A DNA stretch of 64,000 bases from Albibacillus kandeliae. GTDB lineage: Bacteria; Pseudomonadota; Alphaproteobacteria; Rhodobacterales; Rhodobacteraceae. Below, piece by piece: positions 26,558 to 36,072 of this stretch. A model generated the notes under the pieces. The model was not told where the DNA came from and searched no databases. It was given only the letters and a program-made list of their open reading frames with translations. Positions within the stretch are counted from its first letter, which is position 1; each line of letters begins with the position of its first letter. The DNA is taken from assembly GCF_003116585.1 (NCBI RefSeq), contig NZ_QEHM01000002.1, forward strand, positions 62,001 to 126,000, read 5' to 3'. Both the position numbers and the translations under genes were made by a program.

Positions 26558-27408
26558 GGCGTTATCCCCCGATCTGCGGCGCGTTTTTCCAATTCGAACA
26601 GCTTCGCTTCGACGAGGGTCCGATACCAGTAGGCCTGAAGGAAATGAAAGAAAAACCCCTCTTTCCCGTCCAGGAAACCGCGCCCGAAAATATAGCGATA
26701 GACAAAGTACAGACTCGCCCGAAGCGTTGAGGGAATGCGGGTGTAAACCTTTTCCTTGAGCCAGCGTTTGCGCGCGGCCTGACCGGAGAGTTTTGCCTCC
26801 GATTTCCGCTTGCCCTCCTCGGCTTCGATCCGAGATATCGCCTCAAGCGCGGCATATCCGTTATGTTTCTCCACCCACCAACTCAAAGAGTTGAGGTTTT
26901 CATCGACAAGATCGCCACCTTCAAGCACCTCGGTATGCGGGTCCTTGAGGACAACATGCTCATCCATGCGCCTCTGCTCCATGCGCGCCTGACCGGTCCG
27001 CCACAGGCGCAGGATTTTCAGAGGGTAGAAAAAACCATGCGTAATCGGCCGCCCCAGAAAGACAATCTTGCGACGCAGGTAATAGCCGTTGAAGGCTTCA
27101 TCCGCCCAATCACCTAGCAGACGCGCCCGCAATCCCTGATCCAAATACTCGTCCGCGTCAATCCTCAGCGTCCAGTCTGACGTGACACCGATCGTGTCGA
27201 GCCCCCACTGGAACTGTGCGGCATGACCGGGCCAAGAGTTCTGAAACACCTCGGCCCCAAGGCTTTCGGCAACCTCCACGGTACGATCCGTCGAGAAGCT
27301 GTCGATCACACAAATGCGCTCCACAACACCGTCCAGAGACCGGATACAGCGTTCTACATGTTGCTCTTCGTTGTAAGTGAGGATGATGGCGGTGATGGTA
27401 TGTGTCAT
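26524..27408 (-). CDS. Glycosyltransferase family 2 (WaaE-like)
   Basis: A 294-residue GT-A fold inverting transferase. ILTYNEEQHVERCI at the N terminus and RIDADEYL (DxD metal motif) near residue 85 are clear, and SFSTDRTVEVAESLGA is the usual nucleotide-binding segment. The C-terminal tail (FLDGKEGFFFHFLQAYWYRT) is characteristic of the WaaE/KdtX group, which adds a sugar to the lipopolysaccharide core; the same architecture occurs in exopolysaccharide clusters. Last gene of the minus-strand operon, overlapping its predecessor by 4 bp. Confidence 0.9.
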   Translation of the reverse strand: MTHTITAIILTYNEEQHVERCIRSLDGVVERICVIDSFSTDRTVEVAESLGAEVFQNSWPGHAAQFQWGLDTIGVTSDWTLRIDADEYLDQGLRARLLGDWADEAFNGYYLRRKIVFLGRPITHGFFYPLKILRLWRTGQARMEQRRMDEHVVLKDPHTEVLEGGDLVDENLNSLSWWVEKHNGYAALEAISRIEAEEGKRKSEAKLSGQAARKRWLKEKVYTRIPSTLRASLYFVYRYIFGRGFLDGKEGFFFHFLQAYWYRTLVEAKLFELEKRAADRGITPYALLAEEGVL

Positions 27409-28409
27409 TCAAACACACAGCCAGAAGGAAGCTTTGCCGGTTGCCCTGGAGGATCGGATCGAAACTTTTTTGCCATCGCAAAGCCCATGAGAAGCCCGGA
27501 CCAGCCGCCCAGGAGCATTCCAGGAAGCACTGTTGGACGTTTGGCCAGACTATGTGCTATGAAATAGAGCCCTGGACAATAGCGTTTCCCAACAACGATC
27601 ATGAAAATGATATAACGCAGCTTTAGTCTCCACGAAGAGTGAGCCATGAGAAGTGCCGTATTGTTGAATGCATCTTGCTGACAGCGGCGTCTACTCCAAA
27701 TGTTTCGATCGATATCAGAGCGCGATGCTGGGAAGTGATCAATGATCGCGTTAGGGTCTAAGATGAGTTTCCACCCCGCATTGCGCAGCATCAAACAAAA
27801 CCAAGCTTCATTGCCAACCTGTGCACCCACCCCCTTCAATCTTGGATCGAGGCGCAAAGAATGAATTGCAACCCTGCGCAATGACCAATCACAACCCTTA
27901 AGAACATCAACCGCACGCGCCTCACCTTCGACGAGATGATGGTTACCAATAATATTTCCCCAGTAGTCGCGAACACCGGCAATTGTAACATCGGATGCTT
28001 GCATGATCCCCTGGTCGCCATGCACAACATCGCGACCACCAACACCCGCTACACAGGGGTCTTCGTAATGGCTAAGGACACGTTCTAGCCAATCCGTCCT
28101 TGGGAGCGCATCGTCGTCGAAAATCGCAATAATATCTCCTTTAGCGATCTCGATAGCTGTATTCAACGCTTCTATGACACCAGGTTTTTCAAGCGACGTA
28201 AGGATCCATTTAGGGTGCGCATCTACTGCATCATTCAACCAAGCAGCCGTTTCAGGATCAGGTTCCGGACGAAATGTTATGATGATCTCCAGAACTGGGG
28301 AGGACATATCCTCAACAGCTTCTAAACATTTCTTCAAGATATCAAGTCGCTTATAGGTGGGGATAACCACTGAAACAGACAGAGCAGATGGCTCAAAAAC
28401 ATCATCCAT
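27405..28409 (-). CDS. Glycosyltransferase family 2
   Basis: A 334-residue GT-A enzyme. VSVVIPTYKRLDILKKCLEA starts the domain and IIAIFDDDALPRTDW holds the DDD metal motif. The catalytic base region is likely GVGAQVGNEAWFCLML. The C-terminal end has one or two hydrophobic helices (about 265-310), suggesting attachment to the inner membrane. Seven bp separate it from the flippase gene and it overlaps the next gene by 4 bp. Substrate unknown. Confidence 0.9.
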   Translation of the reverse strand: MDDVFEPSALSVSVVIPTYKRLDILKKCLEAVEDMSSPVLEIIITFRPEPDPETAAWLNDAVDAHPKWILTSLEKPGVIEALNTAIEIAKGDIIAIFDDDALPRTDWLERVLSHYEDPCVAGVGGRDVVHGDQGIMQASDVTIAGVRDYWGNIIGNHHLVEGEARAVDVLKGCDWSLRRVAIHSLRLDPRLKGVGAQVGNEAWFCLMLRNAGWKLILDPNAIIDHFPASRSDIDRNIWSRRRCQQDAFNNTALLMAHSSWRLKLRYIIFMIVVGKRYCPGLYFIAHSLAKRPTVLPGMLLGGWSGLLMGFAMAKKFRSDPPGQPAKLPSGCVFE

Positions 28410-28416
28410 TTGGCAT

Positions 28417-29670
28417 TCATCTCAATCTTGCATGGGAAAAATCGACCAAGGCAGCAACTGACAGAGCCAGAGGAAAACCTGCTTGAAGCAACATTGCGCC
28501 GCTCAATTGTGACAAATCGATCCAAAATGGAGCGACGGCGCACCAAATGAGACCCAATGGTATTTGTAACCAGCTAAACCGAACCCAGCCTTTATTCGCG
28601 ACCAGGCTCCAGAGCGTACTCGATGCTCTGGTGAAAGTGACCAGCAAAGCCATCATCGCGATTTCTTTCGTCAGATGAGCGTAATTGTCACCCACCAGCC
28701 ATAACAAGGCTTCTGGAAGCACGAGCGACATAACGAAAAGGCCCAAGCCGGGGAGGCTGATCAAAGCCACCATAAGCAGCAAAATACGGCCAAGCCGCTC
28801 ATTTGCGCGTGCAAAGACAGGCACAAAAAAAGCAAAGGTAAAGGATTCGAGCGGCGACAAAAACTGTGCGATCCGGCTGAGCGCCCCATAGCTTGCGACT
28901 TCATTCACCGATGCAAATGTCGAAATCACGAAAAGGACGATCTGCGCCTGAAATACGTAATATATTTCAACTGGAAACTGGCGGTAGACTGAGGTGCGTA
29001 TCTCCAAGGCGTCAACGTCTTTTATGGTTGCGCTGCGATAACTTACGAGTTTTCGAACCCAGTTCAGTATCGGCCTGATACGAAGGAAAGATACGAGTAC
29101 CGCGATGGCAATCGCTGCTTCAACGGACAAAATGTCCCCCAAGTACAGCAAGACAATGACCCCCAGTCTGAATGCAGATAAGGCCGTATCAAGAAGTTGA
29201 ACACGCGATGTCTGATGCGCGAAAAAAAGGATCTGATCGACGAGGCGCGTCTGCATTTCTGCCCACCAGAGCAAGACCAAAAGCGCACATAATACGATGA
29301 TAGTACTCCCGCCCGCCCCGTTTTCGCGCAGCAACCATGCTGTGCCAAGGACGATCGGGGGTAAGACCAAGGCTGATATGATCAAACGCGCGCGCAAAAC
29401 CGCTTTGATCGCCTCGGCCGCTCGGATTTTATCCGGCCACACACGACCCAGGATGGCTGTATAGCCCAGATGCGCGCCCCCTTTCGTGAGCACGTTCATC
29501 GCCCCGATCAAGGTCAGCATGACAGTGTAGAGGGCATAGTCCGGTACGGAAAGCCAACGCGCCAGCAGCAATCCTGAGATTGCCGCGACCAGATTCGACA
29601 AAGTGCTGCCTGTCAGAAAGACAAATGCCCGAGAACCATGCCTGCGAAATGCTGTCGAAATCGATGTCAC
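28417..29670 (-). CDS. wzx: Polysaccharide flippase, Wzx-like
   Basis: A 417-residue integral membrane protein with about 12 hydrophobic segments and the N-terminal pattern LTGSTLSNLVAAISGLLLARWLS of MATE/Wzx exporters. It would flip the finished lipid-linked repeat unit to the periplasmic face for polymerisation by the Wzy-like protein encoded in the same operon. It overlaps the upstream GT4 by 4 bp. The gene symbol is by class and context. Confidence 0.8.
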   Translation of the reverse strand: MTSISTAFRRHGSRAFVFLTGSTLSNLVAAISGLLLARWLSVPDYALYTVMLTLIGAMNVLTKGGAHLGYTAILGRVWPDKIRAAEAIKAVLRARLIISALVLPPIVLGTAWLLRENGAGGSTIIVLCALLVLLWWAEMQTRLVDQILFFAHQTSRVQLLDTALSAFRLGVIVLLYLGDILSVEAAIAIAVLVSFLRIRPILNWVRKLVSYRSATIKDVDALEIRTSVYRQFPVEIYYVFQAQIVLFVISTFASVNEVASYGALSRIAQFLSPLESFTFAFFVPVFARANERLGRILLLMVALISLPGLGLFVMSLVLPEALLWLVGDNYAHLTKEIAMMALLVTFTRASSTLWSLVANKGWVRFSWLQIPLGLIWCAVAPFWIDLSQLSGAMLLQAGFPLALSVAALVDFSHARLR

Positions 29671-30839
29671 GAGAGCCTCTGGGCAAGGGTGGTTTTATAG
29701 ACATTAAACATTTTATTGCCGTAATCTTCCCAGCCCCCAAGCGTCTGGACGGTGTTTAAAGCTTCTTGAGACATTGTTTCCCGCAAAGCAGGGTCCTGCG
29801 CTAGAAGCTGTAGTTTTTCAGAAATCAAATCGGGACGACGGATTGGGACAACATATCCATTTTGCCCATCGCAAATTATGTCGGCTGCTCCGGCATTCTC
29901 AGACACGATGGCAGGGCATCCACAAGCCATCGCTTCGGGCACAACCATGCCAAACCCATCTTCGATGCTTGGCAAGACAAGGACGTGGCTTTCGCTCATG
30001 ACCCTCTTAAGCTTCCAGTGGTCCACATGTCCGACCAACTCAATATCGGGCTGGTTTAGCTTCTCGCCCAGAAGGAGTTTGGCCTCCTCCGTCACACTCC
30101 CCACAATCCGAAGCCGTTTTCCTGCGACAGGCATGGCACGAAAGCCGTCGAGCAAATCCTGGGCACCTTTACGTATGGACAATCCTCCAACAAACAACAC
30201 ATCAAAACCCGACGCATCGGGTTGGCCTTCCGGACGGAACTTGTCCAAATTCACGCCGTAAGGCACGACGACAAGCTTTTGCTCCTCGACCCCCTCCTCC
30301 AGAAAAGATCTTTTGGCAATCTGAGAGGGCAAGACGATAAAATCGGCTTCGGCATATTCTGCAATCTCTCTCTCATATGTCTTCGGGCGTTTTTGCGCAG
30401 GAAGACCAAATCGTGCGCGCTCCTCGTTGATTGTCCGTTCTCGCCATGCCATATGAGTACATCCCCGGTCACAGATATAGACCATGCCTCGATTCTGCGC
30501 GGCAGCACCGGATATGAGACCAACCGCTTCGTGTCCAACATAGATGTCAGCTTCAGGTAATGTTAACGCAACATAGCGATCTAATGTCAGGACCGAGACT
30601 AAATGAAGCCAGTCCACAACTGATGACGGCAACGGAAACGGCAAGTGGCGCGCGCCCATTAAGAGAGGGCGCACCCAGGGAAATGTTCGCACCTTTTCAC
30701 GCGAAACACCCTCTCGGGAAAGATGACGCCAGGGAAAACCGCTGTAGACGCGCTCCAGAACACCTTGTTTCTCCAGCTCGCTAGCAAGCGGAAAGATGTG
30801 AAATCGCCCGACCGTTGACAGGATGACTTTCATGCGCAC
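29667..30839 (-). CDS. Glycosyltransferase family 4
   Basis: A 390-residue GT-B enzyme. The nucleotide-sugar site is seen in PSIEDGFGMVVPEAMACGCP. An N-terminal segment (VGRFHIFPLASELEKQG) replaces the usual glycine loop, so the acceptor side differs from the other four family 4 enzymes of the cluster. Starts MRMKVIL or MKVIL. Shares one base with the polymerase gene upstream and 4 bp with wzx downstream. Specificity unknown. Confidence 0.88.
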   Translation of the reverse strand: MRMKVILSTVGRFHIFPLASELEKQGVLERVYSGFPWRHLSREGVSREKVRTFPWVRPLLMGARHLPFPLPSSVVDWLHLVSVLTLDRYVALTLPEADIYVGHEAVGLISGAAAQNRGMVYICDRGCTHMAWRERTINEERARFGLPAQKRPKTYEREIAEYAEADFIVLPSQIAKRSFLEEGVEEQKLVVVPYGVNLDKFRPEGQPDASGFDVLFVGGLSIRKGAQDLLDGFRAMPVAGKRLRIVGSVTEEAKLLLGEKLNQPDIELVGHVDHWKLKRVMSESHVLVLPSIEDGFGMVVPEAMACGCPAIVSENAGAADIICDGQNGYVVPIRRPDLISEKLQLLAQDPALRETMSQEALNTVQTLGGWEDYGNKMFNVYKTTLAQRLS

Positions 30840-32185
30840 TAACTCTCATTAATCTCGAGACGAGCGTCCGGTTTCGTCATCGCCAACAACAATCCCACAG
30901 CTAACCAACACAGTCCAAGCATGGAATTTTGCATCGTGATCTGTGCAGTTGCCAGCATGGGGCCGACGCACCCCCATAAGATTACAGCAGATCCATCTCC
31001 ATATCGCTTGTTAAAATTGATAGCACGGTACAACAACCAAAGGACTAGCCAACTACGCAGCGCCAAAAGGGGGAATCCAAAAATCGGCCCAAATTCATTA
31101 ATAATTCGCTCCCACTCATACTCGCCCATTGCAAAACTTTCATTCGATCCTGTTAGACCACGTGTGGCATTTATGCCCGCACCTACACCATATCCGAAAA
31201 GTGGCGCTGTTTCAGCGGCTTCAAAACCCGCAGTTAACATTCTGAATGCGCGCCTTGCTGTTGAGCCTTCAATCTGTGTAGCCGTTTCTTGCCTGTAGCT
31301 CATGCTTTCATAGGCCTTCGGGAAAATAACAACAAAAGTCACGAGAAAACACACAGTGAAAATCACAACACGCATTAAACGTTTTGCGCCCAAATCAAGG
31401 CGACCGGAGGTGAAACCTGCAAGAATGTAAGCACAGAGCGCGAGAAACAAATAGGCAAAAAAGGTTCGCCCACCACTGAGAGCACCCATGGTCAGTACAG
31501 AAATGCCGCTTATTACCATCGTGATCGCCCCGAATTTGAAACGATTACGTTGATCGAACGCGATTAGCCAAATTGCGATCATCATTCCAGCAAAAGCATT
31601 CTGCCCAAGAACAAAAGTGAAAGGACCATAAGGGCGAATAACATCTTTCGCCACCGTAAAACGTCCCACAACGTCATCTGAAATACCCTTGTTGATGGGG
31701 CTAGCAACAGGCGAAGAGAACTGAAAGAATACAAGAATCGCGACGGGCGCCGAAATCCAAAGTAAAAATACAACAACGCGGCGCAATTGATCTCTATTCA
31801 ACACATCCCACATGATGAATGCCAGCGGGACATACAGGCAAAAAAATCGAAATCCCATTAAAGGAACCAGGACTGGATATTGCAGGAAGATATTCTGAGC
31901 AAAAGATAAAACCGCGACAGCATAACAGTACAGTAAATATGTGTCAAACCAAAGACGGTTAACCCGAAAGTACCTCAAGTAGCACCAATAGATTAAAAAC
32001 AAAAAAGGCTCACGGATGAAGAACAATGGCTTCTGAATTGGCGTTAAAATCCATTTCCGAAGAACCCCCTCCATCAGAAGTGAAGCGACAAACAAAATAA
32101 CGAGAGTTCCGATCGTTCGATATCGCCTCGGGGATCTCTTACCAGAATTACGAATTACGCTACCAGAAGCAATCACAGTATTCAT
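30839..32185 (-). CDS. wzy: O-antigen polymerase/ligase-family protein, Wzy-like
   Basis: A 448-residue multi-spanning membrane protein with roughly 10-12 hydrophobic segments and one large periplasmic loop (around residues 285-350, from AYESMSYRQETATQ to FAMGEYEWERI). The loop contains the GYGVGAGINATRGL segment, and family members have catalytic-type arginines and a His/Glu in it. Wzy enzymes join repeat units on undecaprenyl carriers in the periplasm. The WaaL ligase shares the fold, so polymerase is inferred from the neighbouring wzx. Clearly AT-rich and phenylalanine-rich compared with the backbone. Confidence 0.75.
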   Translation of the reverse strand: MNTVIASGSVIRNSGKRSPRRYRTIGTLVILFVASLLMEGVLRKWILTPIQKPLFFIREPFLFLIYWCYLRYFRVNRLWFDTYLLYCYAVAVLSFAQNIFLQYPVLVPLMGFRFFCLYVPLAFIMWDVLNRDQLRRVVVFLLWISAPVAILVFFQFSSPVASPINKGISDDVVGRFTVAKDVIRPYGPFTFVLGQNAFAGMMIAIWLIAFDQRNRFKFGAITMVISGISVLTMGALSGGRTFFAYLFLALCAYILAGFTSGRLDLGAKRLMRVVIFTVCFLVTFVVIFPKAYESMSYRQETATQIEGSTARRAFRMLTAGFEAAETAPLFGYGVGAGINATRGLTGSNESFAMGEYEWERIINEFGPIFGFPLLALRSWLVLWLLYRAINFNKRYGDGSAVILWGCVGPMLATAQITMQNSMLGLCWLAVGLLLAMTKPDARLEINES

Positions 32186-33372
32186 TTTAAAGTTTTCACT
32201 TCTGATGTCGCGACAGCTTCACGCAGTATATCTGTCAAATCTTGTGACGCTGCAGAAATTGTAAAATGACGATCATAACACGGACGTGCTTCCTGTCGCA
32301 TTTGGTCTTGTTCTTCTTTTCCCAGCGCCTTCCAGCGAACCAAAAGCCGAGTAATACCTTCTAGAGTATCTGGTTCTGCCAGACCGGCTCCTGCATTTAC
32401 AATTTCACGCCAAATATTCACTTTATCTGTTGTTAACACAGGTACATTACAAGCAAGCGCCTCCGCCACGACCTGTCCAAAGTTTTCTTGATGCGAAGGC
32501 AAAATAAATACCTCAGAGGCTCGAAAGGCCCCAAATTTAGCTTTTCCGCTTATCATTCCCGGCCAATGGATGCGATCAGCGACACCTAAACTTTCGGCCT
32601 TCTTAGATAACTTGGGCTTCATATCCAAAGCGTCCGGTCCGGCAATTACCAAATCAGGAAAATCGCTCGGCGTTTCCATGCCTTTGATAATTGACCCGTA
32701 TGCCTCGATCAACAAATCGACGCCCTTCTTGGGATGTATCCTACTCAGGAATAGTATGTATGATCTATCCCCAATACCGGGGTAGACATCCTGAAACGCG
32801 GCACGATTAGCCTCCTTCACGGAAGGCGGGTTGCTGACACCATAGGCAACAACACGGCTGTCATATTTAAATCCCCAGAACACACGTCGTGAGAGCTTTT
32901 CTTCTTCAGCGCTCGTAAAAAGTACTGAATGGGCGTCACGTAGAGCACGCCCCTGAACAGCCCACGCCATCTGTTTTAGGATATGCTTAACCGGATACTT
33001 CTTACGAAACCAAGGATCAAGCATACCATGAGTATAAACAACATAGGGAAGTTTCGCTTCGCGCAAACCCTGCCATCCTCTAATGGAAGCATGATTCCAG
33101 AGGCCGTGAAGCACAGCCGCATCGTAAAACTTACCGTTTTCTGCAATCCATGATGAAAGCTTCGTATGTCGACCATATTTCTTATGAATTGGCCCTAGAG
33201 CATGGACCTTGAAAGGAAAATCACTTAACCACGGCGAATCTGGGAGGTCGTGACACACGATTTCTGTCGTGTGGCCTCCGACCTCCTTCATTTCATGTGC
33301 TGTGTTTAGGATACCAGCGATGGGCCCACCGTCTTGAGGGTTTACAGAGGGAATAATTCGCAGAATTTTCAT
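32182..33372 (-). CDS. Glycosyltransferase family 4
   Basis: A 396-residue GT-B enzyme beginning MKILRIIPSVNPQDGGPIAG. The double-glutamate site is in SHQENFGQVVAEALACN. The middle HGMLDPWFRKKYPVKHILKQ is typical of a group of capsule and exopolysaccharide transferases of alphaproteobacteria. It overlaps both neighbours by 4 bp, so it is translated as part of a continuous operon. Confidence 0.9.
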   Translation of the reverse strand: MKILRIIPSVNPQDGGPIAGILNTAHEMKEVGGHTTEIVCHDLPDSPWLSDFPFKVHALGPIHKKYGRHTKLSSWIAENGKFYDAAVLHGLWNHASIRGWQGLREAKLPYVVYTHGMLDPWFRKKYPVKHILKQMAWAVQGRALRDAHSVLFTSAEEEKLSRRVFWGFKYDSRVVAYGVSNPPSVKEANRAAFQDVYPGIGDRSYILFLSRIHPKKGVDLLIEAYGSIIKGMETPSDFPDLVIAGPDALDMKPKLSKKAESLGVADRIHWPGMISGKAKFGAFRASEVFILPSHQENFGQVVAEALACNVPVLTTDKVNIWREIVNAGAGLAEPDTLEGITRLLVRWKALGKEEQDQMRQEARPCYDRHFTISAASQDLTDILREAVATSEVKTLK

Positions 33373-34472
33373 TCTCTTACTCCCTTCAAAAGTAAGGCAA
33401 CGTTTTGGTTTAACACGTCAGTTGAAAATCGTTCGAGGATTTTTTGCCCTCCAGCTTTGGCAAACTTCGCTGCAAGCTCTGGCTCTTGCAGTAAAAGAAC
33501 AATTTTGCTGGCCAATTGTTCGGTTTCAGATGGATCAACCGCGAACCCATCGATGCCGTCGCTAACAACCTCGGAGGAAGCTCCATGAATCGAGCAAATA
33601 ACAGGAAGACGGTGACTCCAAGCCTCCAAATATACAATCCCGAAACCCTCTTTAGATGAAGGAAGCGCGAATAAAGTAGCCGTCTCATAAAGTTCAATTA
33701 ACCTTTCTTGGTCCACGCTGCCAGTAAACTCCACACGATCAGAAAGCCCTACCTCTCTAACCAGTTCTTCCAATTCAGAACGTAGAATGCCATCTCCGAC
33801 AATAACCAGTCGCGCAGATGAAGATGATGAAGGTAGCTTTGCCATTGCGCGTATTAGTTGATCGATATGTTTAGCTCTGTCATGAACGTCCATACGGCTC
33901 ACGGCGAGAACAAAGGGCGGGTCAGCCGGATAATGATCAGCATCAATTCTTGGGTCGACCGTATTTGGAAAAATCATAAAAATGTTTTCCGGTAAACCAT
34001 ACTCACGCTGCATTATATTTGCCGTATAGGAACTAACCGCTGCGATACAATCTAACTTCTTCATAAAGTATGGCTCGTAGAAACGTGCTTTACGGAAACC
34101 GGGGTCGTTCCAAACTTCAACCCCATGAGCCATCATAATGACCCGGAGTTTTGGGTGAAAAACCTTGGCGATCATCCCAAGCCACAACAGGTTTACATGC
34201 CCAATAATCAATATGTTAGACGAAAATGCCTTTCTAAGCGACTTATAAATGTAAGCCGCCTTTCTCTGCTCGAAAACCGACACCACTCCAGACAAATCAG
34301 ACGGAATATCCTTAGGTTCGTCCTGAGTGAAATGTGCGACCAAATTGTCCGATCCAACAATTTTAAAAAGAGCCCGCACTAAACGCTGGTTAAAACGTTG
34401 TATCCCTCCAATACGTCCATAGGTTTGAAGTCCGAGAAAAACGATTCTCGTATTCACGCGTGAGTTCGTCAT
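33369..34472 (-). CDS. Glycosyltransferase family 4, first gene of minus operon
   Basis: A 367-residue GT-B enzyme with LGLQTYGRIGGIQRFNQRL at the N terminus and the family motif in SSKEGFGIVYLEAWSHR. The start MTNSRVN is chosen because GAAGGAAAG precedes it; the 20 further open codons to 34532 lack a site. As the first gene of the minus-strand operon its promoter should lie upstream of 34472, in AT-rich sequence up to about 34668 that shows no other gene. No JUMPstart/ops element was found there. Confidence 0.88.
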   Translation of the reverse strand: MTNSRVNTRIVFLGLQTYGRIGGIQRFNQRLVRALFKIVGSDNLVAHFTQDEPKDIPSDLSGVVSVFEQRKAAYIYKSLRKAFSSNILIIGHVNLLWLGMIAKVFHPKLRVIMMAHGVEVWNDPGFRKARFYEPYFMKKLDCIAAVSSYTANIMQREYGLPENIFMIFPNTVDPRIDADHYPADPPFVLAVSRMDVHDRAKHIDQLIRAMAKLPSSSSSARLVIVGDGILRSELEELVREVGLSDRVEFTGSVDQERLIELYETATLFALPSSKEGFGIVYLEAWSHRLPVICSIHGASSEVVSDGIDGFAVDPSETEQLASKIVLLLQEPELAAKFAKAGGQKILERFSTDVLNQNVALLLKGVRE

Positions 34473-34668
34473 GTTCTTTCCTTCGGCAGCCTCACTCCCG
34501 TCCCACTGAAATATCTTGCCGCAAAGGTGCATATTGAAAAGACATTGAACGAAGTACTCCAGAAGATTTTTCGAGCTGCGGCAAGAAAGGGAGTCCCTAT
34601 AAATCCCAAATGCTTTTTGAACAGTACACGGGCAATCAAGTCATTTTAATGAGGCTCGGGCGTAGTGT

Positions 34669-34790
34669 TCACGCGGCTGTTGTCAGTTTGATCGCAGGTG
34701 TTATCCTGCCGATAGACATGTTGGGCCGGTCGTTGTTGTAAGTCCAGAGCCATTTCGTGGCACAATGCTGCGCGACGGATAGATGAAGCC
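34669..34790 (-). pseudogene. IS3-family OrfB C-terminal fragment
   Basis: The minus strand encodes HCATKWLWTYNNDRPNMSIG and RITPAIKLTTAA before a stop, the usual C-terminal end of IS3-type (IS407-like) transposases. The rest of the gene is absent. The region between it and 34970 carries no recognisable gene. Confidence 0.65.
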
Positions 34791-34970
34791 CACATAGAGC
34801 AGAATGGCTAATATTTAGCCCACTAGTACATCTACGTGAGCTTTAGGGATGCCACTGTCAAAACGGAGCTCGTGAAGACTGTGCTGATCGCACGGTATGT
34901 TCTGGCCTCGCCCCACTGAAGTGTTCCCCCCTTTGTGGTAGTTTATCCCGTATCACGGAGGCCTACGCCG

Positions 34971-35456
34971 ATGGCAGGTAAACGAGAGAAGCCCGAAGAC
35001 ATCATAACGAAGCTGCGGCAGGTCGAAGCGCTGCAGAGCCAAGGTGCGAACATCGCGGACGCAGTTCAGCAGATCGGGGTTACGCAGCAGACCTAATACC
35101 GCTGGCAGCGTGAATATGGCGGGACAAGCCGCGATCAACTGAAGCGGTTTAAGGAGCTTGAGCAGGAGAATGCCTGGCTCCGGCGTGCCGTCTCGGTTCT
35201 GATACTGGACAAGTTCTTCCTCTCCGAGGAAGCACGGGGATACTACTGAGCCCGTCGCGTCACCGCGACTGTATCGACCACGTCCGCCAGGAACTCGGCG
35301 TTTGCGAGCGCCGAGCCTGCCGGGCGCTAGGTCAGTATCGATCTACGCAGCGCAAGGTTCCTGCGAACGGTCACGATGAAGAGCGCCTGACGGCGGATAT
35401 CATCGAACTGGCATGTCTCTACGGCTACCGGCAGGTCACCGCCAGCATCTCGTCGA
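34971..35456 (+). pseudogene. Decayed IS3-family transposase (OrfA and start of OrfB)
   Basis: OrfA starts MAGKREKPEDIITKLRQVEA and should run for about 90 residues, but a TAA interrupts the VTQQT-YRWQREYG segment where a Phe codon is expected. OrfB follows in the -1 frame as HRDCIDHVRQELGVCERRAC and ends in unrelated sequence near 35456, where an IS21 relic begins. It is the same IS type as the fragment at 34669 but in the opposite orientation. Confidence 0.75.
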
Positions 35457-35466
35457 GCATGTCTTT

Positions 35467-35761
35467 CTAGAACCCGATCTTCGGCAACGGCTGAATGGTT
35501 CGCTCATAGGTGAGCTCCGTCGCACCGGACCGGATCACCTTGCGCACCGTGTTCCGCCATATCCGCAGCTCCCGGCAGATCTGCTTGATCGACTTCCTGT
35601 CCTGAAAATGCCCCCGCCGGATCTTCGCTATCGTCTCCACGACTAACATCCCACACTGTGCTCCCCGATGACCTCGGGAGCATAATGACCATCAGTGTAA
35701 GGGGGTCATTTTTGGGTGCCGATTACACCGCTACGGGGTCAATTTTGCATGCCGTTTCACA
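35467..35761 (-). mobile_element. IS21-family remnant (IstA N terminus and terminal end)
   Basis: The minus strand from ATG 35649 encodes 60 residues of an IS21-type IstA transposase (ETIAKIRRGHFQDRKSIKQI, then LRIWRNTVRKVIRSGATE), then stops at the junction with the IS3 relic. Upstream, two GGGGTCA-TTTTG-type blocks (about 35702-35752) and the end TGTGAAACGGC (minus strand, finishing at 35761) fit the multiple terminal repeats of IS21. The catalytic core and istB are missing. Confidence 0.7.
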
Positions 35762-36072
35762 GCCTCCCCCCCGAGTGCCCTGCGAACAACAACTCCAATT
35801 CCATCCTCAACGGGCTGGGCTTACCATACAAGAGGCTACCACGCGGTGCGAATTACCCCCATGCGTTGCTCCTTCAGGAAGGACCCTGGCGGCAGTGAGT
35901 GGTCGCGAAAGTATCGGCCCTAGCTAAAGCTGGTCTCGAAACCTGGCTCTCGGCTGGCGGTCTAGCTGGCGAGGTTGGCCCCACTAGCCTCGCCCAAAAA
36001 AGAAGAGCCAGGCGCTAGCCTGGCTCTTGCAGCAATCAGTGAGGGGCTGCGTTTGAGTTCTCATGCGGCTTG
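35762..36072. other. Gap without recognisable gene
   Basis: About 310 bp between the IS21 relic and the next coding region. There is no convincing open frame. GAGCCAGGCGCTAGCCTGGCTC near 36006-36027 is a hairpin (stem GAGCCAGGC/GCCTGGCTC) that could terminate the minus-strand gene ending at 36073. Confidence 0.5.

Noticed and set aside
34971-35456. Functional IS3 element
   Set aside because: In-frame stop in OrfA and loss of the catalytic part of OrfB; it is a relic.
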